A stretch of DNA of 64,000 nt from Eutypa lata (Eukaryota; Ascomycota; Sordariomycetes; Xylariales; Diatrypaceae): NCBI GenBank assembly GCA_022661535.1, contig JAKULF010000011.1, forward strand, positions 124,001-188,000, given 5' to 3'. The notes under the pieces were generated by a model. That model was given only the letters and a program-made list of their open reading frames with translations. It was not told where the DNA came from and did no database searches. The translations under genes and the position numbers were made by a program. Shown piece by piece: positions 59,844 through 64,000 of the stretch (positions are counted from its first letter, which is position 1; each line of letters starts with the position of its first letter).

Positions 59844-60482
59844 TTACCGCTTCACATTTTCCATCCACTCCTTCGTACTCTTGGTACTCTCGTGCGCTTT
59901 CCTAAAGAGCCTCCTTTCCCACTCGTCCAGCCCCCTCAGGAACTCCTCTCCCACGCCGGCGCCCAGATCCTCGGTGGCGCCGGCCTTGCGCGCGTGGAGG
60001 GCGATCTCGGCGGCGCGAGTGACGAAGGTCTTGCGGAGGACGGCGCATATCTCCCTCTCCTCGAAGAGGTCCAGCATCCGGGTCCCCAGGCCGTAGAAGT
60101 TGTGGGACTGGTCCCGGAGGGCGACGGCGCGGGGGTCGGCTTTCAGGGCCGACATGACCTCGTTGGACAGGGACGTGGGCAGGTTCAGGGTAACGAAGGA
60201 CTTCGCGTCGTCTTGGGAGCCGCCGGGTGACCGGTTGGCGAGCGCTAGGAGTTCAGCGAGCCATAGTGGCAGACCGACCGACGTGCCGGCCTTGAGTGGA
60301 TGTGATGGGTTGTTGTCGAGATAGCCGAGTTCGGGGATATCGAGCTCGAATGTGCAGGGAACTTTCTTGAATTTGTGTCAGTCGAATAGTTACCTATCCC
60401 CTCTCCTAGAGACCGGTATCGTGGCTATCCGGTTGCATACCTCGGAGTCGGTAAGAATGGCGTCTATATCGTAATATGACAT
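59844..60482 (-). CDS. psf3: GINS complex subunit Psf3
   Basis: Subunit of the GINS complex, which with Cdc45 and MCM2-7 forms the replicative CMG helicase. Two exons (60482-60441 and 60365-59844), joined in phase 0 across a 75-bp intron, give 187 residues. The N-terminus MSYYDIDAILTDSEKVPCTFELDIPELGYLD is characteristic. It is followed by the alpha-helical domain with LPLWLAELLAL, VMSALKADPRAVALR, FYGLGTRMLDLF and FLRGLDEWERRLFRKAH. The length is close to yeast and human Psf3. The first exon encodes only 14 residues, so models starting at an internal ATG would lose the conserved N-terminus. Confidence 0.93.
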
Positions 60483-61303
60483 CCTTCCTGCCACATCTTT
60501 CTACTATATCCAACTCTAGGTGAGACGTAGATATCTAGGTAGATTTATCTCTATTACTGTAGGTATTCTTGGTGGGGTTGATAGAGAGCGCGACTGATAA
60601 ATTGACTTAACGCGACTGATATTAACTAACCATACATAGTACGAAATACAATCCTACTACGGCCAAACGGAGCACTTCAATCCTGTACGCCAGCCGAGAT
60701 AAGCCCAGCTACCTAACACCTGCACTGTACATTAGCGGGACATACTTACCTGTATGTAGCTCCACCCCTCCTTCGTTTGCTTCTAAAGGTATGAAGCAGA
60801 GCTTTACTAAAATATGATGGAATACTGAGCTGACTTCCGCACATCTCGGACATATTTAATGTTCGATAAGAGCGAGAGGGCGAGATGCGATAGGTAATTG
60901 GTAATTTGTTTCATTCTGTACGTGCTTAAGGAATAAGTAAGTATAGTAGGTATCTACCAAATGCGCAACACCGTAGCTTCCGAGCCGAGCTACCTACTAG
61001 GTAGGTACTATGAGGTACATAACTACAGGTTTGTCTTACAGGGGTGAAGCTCCAGAGAAATCGAAAGAAACTGTAGCTCCAACCGCTGCTCATTGGTAAC
61101 GTCTAGAAATGGTGTAATTGACATCATAGTTACAGCTATGTAGGTATGTGTGTATGCTAGCCCTACCTAAGTTAAATAAAATATCATTTTGCAGTGACTC
61201 CTCTCCTGCCGTAGACCTCTCACATACCTAATTGTATCTCCGCGATAACCTCAATTCTATCACACTCGATATACCTAGCAATTGAATCAATTCAAACGAC
61301 ACA
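60483..61303. other. Divergent promoter region of psf3 and sod2
   Basis: The two genes are transcribed away from each other, so this 821-bp interval should hold both promoters. TAGGTA-type motifs occur at about 60529-60545 and 60990-61005. A pyrimidine-rich stretch lies at about 61196-61230, before the sod2 start. No gene is supported. Confidence 0.65.
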
Positions 61304-62246
61304 ATGGCCACCTCGCTTTTCCGCACCGCCCCTACAGTCCGAGCCGCTCTGCGAGCCGGTTCCGCGAAGCCCCGTGTCGCTGCTTCGTTAGCGGGGACAT
61401 CGTTCGTCCGAGGCAAGGCCACACTCCCCGACCTATCATGTGAGTCAAGTCAAAGTCACCTCATCTCGGCCATACGATGCGATTGATATTGCAAATTGCA
61501 AATTGCAAGCAACTTTCACACGAGACTCCAGCTAGCTAGCTAGCTAACCGCTTATGTGTTTTGTATTAATAATAATAAAAACAGACGACTATGGCGCCCT
61601 GGAGCCGCACATCTCCGGCAAGATCATGGAGATCCACCACAAGGGCCACCACCAGACCTACGTCACGAACCTGAACGCGGCGCTGGAGCAGATCTCCGAG
61701 GCCAAGGAGAAGAACAACGAGATCGCCGCCGCCTCGCTCGCCTCCGCCCTCAACTTCAACGGCGGCGGCCACACCAACCACACCCTGTTCTGGGAGAACC
61801 TGGCCCCCAACAACAAGGGGGGTGGTGGTGAGCCCGAGGGCACCTTGAAGGTAAGCTTGCTTGCTGGCTTTTTTCTTCCCTAAAACGACAGGCCTGACCA
61901 ATGACATGTTCATGCTAACACCCTGTCTCTCTCTCTTCACCAGTCCGCCATCGAGAAGGACTTCGGCTCCTTCGACACCCTCAAGAAGCAGATCACCGCC
62001 GCCCTAGCCGGCATCCAGGGCAGCGGCTGGGCGTGGCTGGTGAAGGACAAGACGACGGGCGCGCTGCAGGTGGTGACGCGCCCGAACCAGGACCCCGTCG
62101 TCGGCAACCAGGCCCCGCTGCTGGGCATCGACGCCTGGGAGCACGCCTACTACCTGCAGTACCAGAACCGCAAGGCCGAGTACTTCAGCGCCATCTGGAA
62201 CGTCATCAACTGGTCTACCGTGGCCAGCAGGCTGGAGAAGTCGTAA
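61304..62246 (+). CDS. sod2: Mitochondrial manganese superoxide dismutase
   Basis: Disproportionates superoxide to hydrogen peroxide and oxygen in the mitochondrial matrix. Three exons (61304-61439, 61585-61850 and 61944-62246) give 234 residues. The N-terminal 40 or so residues are rich in Arg, Ala and Ser with no acidic residues early on, a typical mitochondrial targeting peptide. The mature part begins around [20 protein letters not shown]. Metal ligands are visible: the His of [13 protein letters not shown], the His of [13 protein letters not shown], and Asp and His of [11 protein letters not shown]. The GGHTNH form and a homotetramer-type C-terminus ([16 protein letters not shown]) favour the Mn enzyme. 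Its neighbour psf3 is divergent. Confidence 0.96.
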
Positions 62247-63714
62247 AAGACTTCTTATATAAACACAACAGGCCTTTCTTTACATACCATACCCTGCCTA
62301 CCCCCTTCTTGTATGATATCACGAAGCCAGACAAGGGAAGAAGGCTAGATAGGACCCTTTAGCTGTAGATAATGGGACATGTGATTGATGAACAAAATTC
62401 GAGATATTCCCTTTTCCAACGTTATAAGGAAGTGCTGGCTATACCCGAGAGCCTTTGCCTAAGCTTTCCTGGCAAACAGAGTCTACTCTAGTCTGAGAGT
62501 CCGGGTTGATTGAAAGTCTGGTTGGGTCCGGTCTCGCTAATTGTCTGGTTTAACTAAGAGCTCGGCTAGTCTAACTAAGCTATACTCTCGACATAACATT
62601 ATAATCCTAGATATTATTAAGAAGGAAGGAAACACATGCTTTTGAGTCGAGATAGTAGGGGTTACAGGAAACGTACTAGACGAGTAGGTATGTAGAATCA
62701 GTCTAGTGACACCCATCTCATCATTTGACTTCAAGATCACATGCCCAGGTAGGTATGCCTAACGTAATATTCGAATACAGGATAAGCTTCGACTTGCTTG
62801 GGTTGAAACGAGCGAGTGATGCGCATTCCGTTGGGGTTACTTTCAGCGATTGATCTAGCTTGATCCCCCCTTAGTAAGATAGAATAGTGGTAACTTATGG
62901 ATGTTACTACTACATGCATAATCAAACTGATTGGATGGCTGGCTGATGATCATTCATTTCTATAAAAAAAACCGGCCTATGTGCGTAGCTGTCAACTACA
63001 ATGACATTAGAAGGAAATGTTAGGTAAGACTCGCCAGGCTAAGCTCAAGCAAGTATAGAGATATATACACATGATATATTTGTAAACTCCTAGCTCCAAG
63101 TATAGAACGGAAGCTCCCGTGTGAATCAGACCCCCTACGTCGTAGCTGGGGGGGGTGGTGAGGGAGACACCACCTCAGCTCCAACATCCCAATTCAGCAG
63201 AAGTAGTCGAGAAATTAAGTCTGTCACTCAAGGGACTGGTGTTTCTCCGGAGGCTCTCACATTTCTTGAGCAAGATAATACAGCGTATATGTCGTATCCG
63301 CTTCACATATACCAAACATGACCACGCACGTTATGATTTATAGTCCTGGCCCGCGATCCATTCCCCGGAGAGCAATCTAGCTTGTAGAGTAACAATAACA
63401 TTAACAACAACATGGGGTATCTATATATCTATCTATCTATCTATTTATTATAAACACCTTTCATCCATCTATGTATGTTACCTCCTCCCAATGAGGACTC
63501 CATCTGTTATACAAATGCCTAGGCAAGTAAGCTCAACCTCATACACATACATGGTATCTATATACCTAGGTAGTTAGGCATAACAGACACGTCCATCAAA
63601 TACCGTTATTTATGTATGTATTCATCCCAATGATCCATTTATACAGACAACACAGACGATACAACGTCTATCCCCCCTCCCCTTCTTCTCCCCTTCCCCT
63701 CAACCCCCTTCCCC
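62247..63714. other. Intergenic interval downstream of sod2
   Basis: Convergent 3' flanks of sod2 and the gene running in from the window end. There are CTATC tetranucleotide repeats (about 63421-63444) and TAGGTA motifs. No gene is supported. Confidence 0.6.
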
Positions 63715-64000
63715 TCAACCATCCTCCTCCTCACCCCTCCTCACCCCAAACGAACAAACCAGAACATTACTCTGCACGCCCACGAACAGACTAGGGATCT
63801 CATCCCGCGGGAAAGCGCCAAACTGCAGCGCCTGGATGGGCCCGCGCGCCGAGCGCACGCGGTCGAAGTCGGGGGCCCTCAGCCGATTGCCCGTGCGCAG
63901 CGAGTAGAGGGCGACGGTCCCGTCGTCGTGGGCGGCCGCCGCGATACCCGAGCCTGAGCCAGACGCCAGGTCGATGTCAAGGCCGATGTCGACGTGGGCG
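63715..64000 (-). CDS. C-terminal part of a probable WD40-repeat protein (partial)
   Basis: An open frame of 95 codons runs in from the window edge on the minus strand and ends with TGA at 63715-63717. It contains an AAAAHDDGTVALYSLRTGNRLRAP segment, which looks like the last strands of a WD40 blade (DGTVxLYxLRTG). This is followed by GPIQALQFG and a second partial blade (PSLFVGVQSNVLVCSFG). Third-position G+C is high, as in neighbouring coding exons. The rest of the gene lies outside the window, so neither the start nor the protein's identity can be given. Confidence 0.65.
   Translation of the reverse strand, partial: AHVDIGLDIDLASGSGSGIAAAAHDDGTVALYSLRTGNRLRAPDFDRVRSARGPIQALQFGAFPRDEIPSLFVGVQSNVLVCSFGVRRGEEEDG

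Overview
The window is nuclear DNA of a filamentous ascomycete (Pezizomycotina, most probably Sordariomycetes). Genes carry short spliceosomal introns (about 50-210 bp) with GTRNGT-type donors and CTAAC/CTGAC branch points close to the acceptor. Intergenic regions are long and rich in simple repeats. One 3-kb island has the A/T-saturated look of repeat-induced point mutation (RIP). The species cannot be named from sequence alone. Exon models below were built by hand from splice signals; each complete model stays in frame from start to stop.

Layout. 1-3.6 kb: gene-free, with possible decayed coding remnants. 3.6-7.1 kb (-): nine-exon OPT-family oligopeptide transporter. 11.4-13.6 kb (-): bZIP regulator with a DUF3425-like C-terminus. 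15.0-18.5 kb (-): NIC96/Nup93 nucleoporin. 19.7-21.7 kb (-): FGGY-family (D-ribulokinase-like) sugar kinase. 25.0-27.7 kb (-): large protein I cannot name. 29.2-31.8 kb (-): Vtc2/Vtc3-type SPX-VTC protein of vacuolar polyphosphate metabolism. 32.7-39.5 kb (-): NADH-dependent glutamate synthase. 39.5-46.3 kb: gene-poor, with one doubtful small ORF. 46.3-49.3 kb: a 3,025-bp element with about 85-bp terminal inverted repeats, TA target duplication and RIP-saturated interior. 49.6-50.9 kb (+): APC/C subunit Apc15. 51.6-52.7 kb (-): Bet1 SNARE. 52.7-56.2 kb: gene-poor, with a foldback (MITE-like) repeat and a possible tRNA-derived SINE. 56.2-59.1 kb (-): G-patch spliceosome-disassembly factor (Ntr1/TFIP11). 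59.8-60.5 kb (-): GINS subunit Psf3. 61.3-62.2 kb (+): mitochondrial Mn superoxide dismutase. 63.7 kb to the window end (-): C-terminal exon of a probable WD40 protein.

The genes are mostly conserved housekeeping functions (nuclear pore, nitrogen assimilation, polyphosphate, vesicle fusion, cell cycle, DNA replication, splicing, oxidative stress) and do not form a metabolic cluster. The most notable observations are a 9-nt micro-exon inside the 3Fe-4S cysteine motif of glutamate synthase, a 25-nt micro-exon in the transporter, very short first coding exons in apc15 and bet1, and the RIP-saturated TIR transposon. I found no convincing new multi-gene system.
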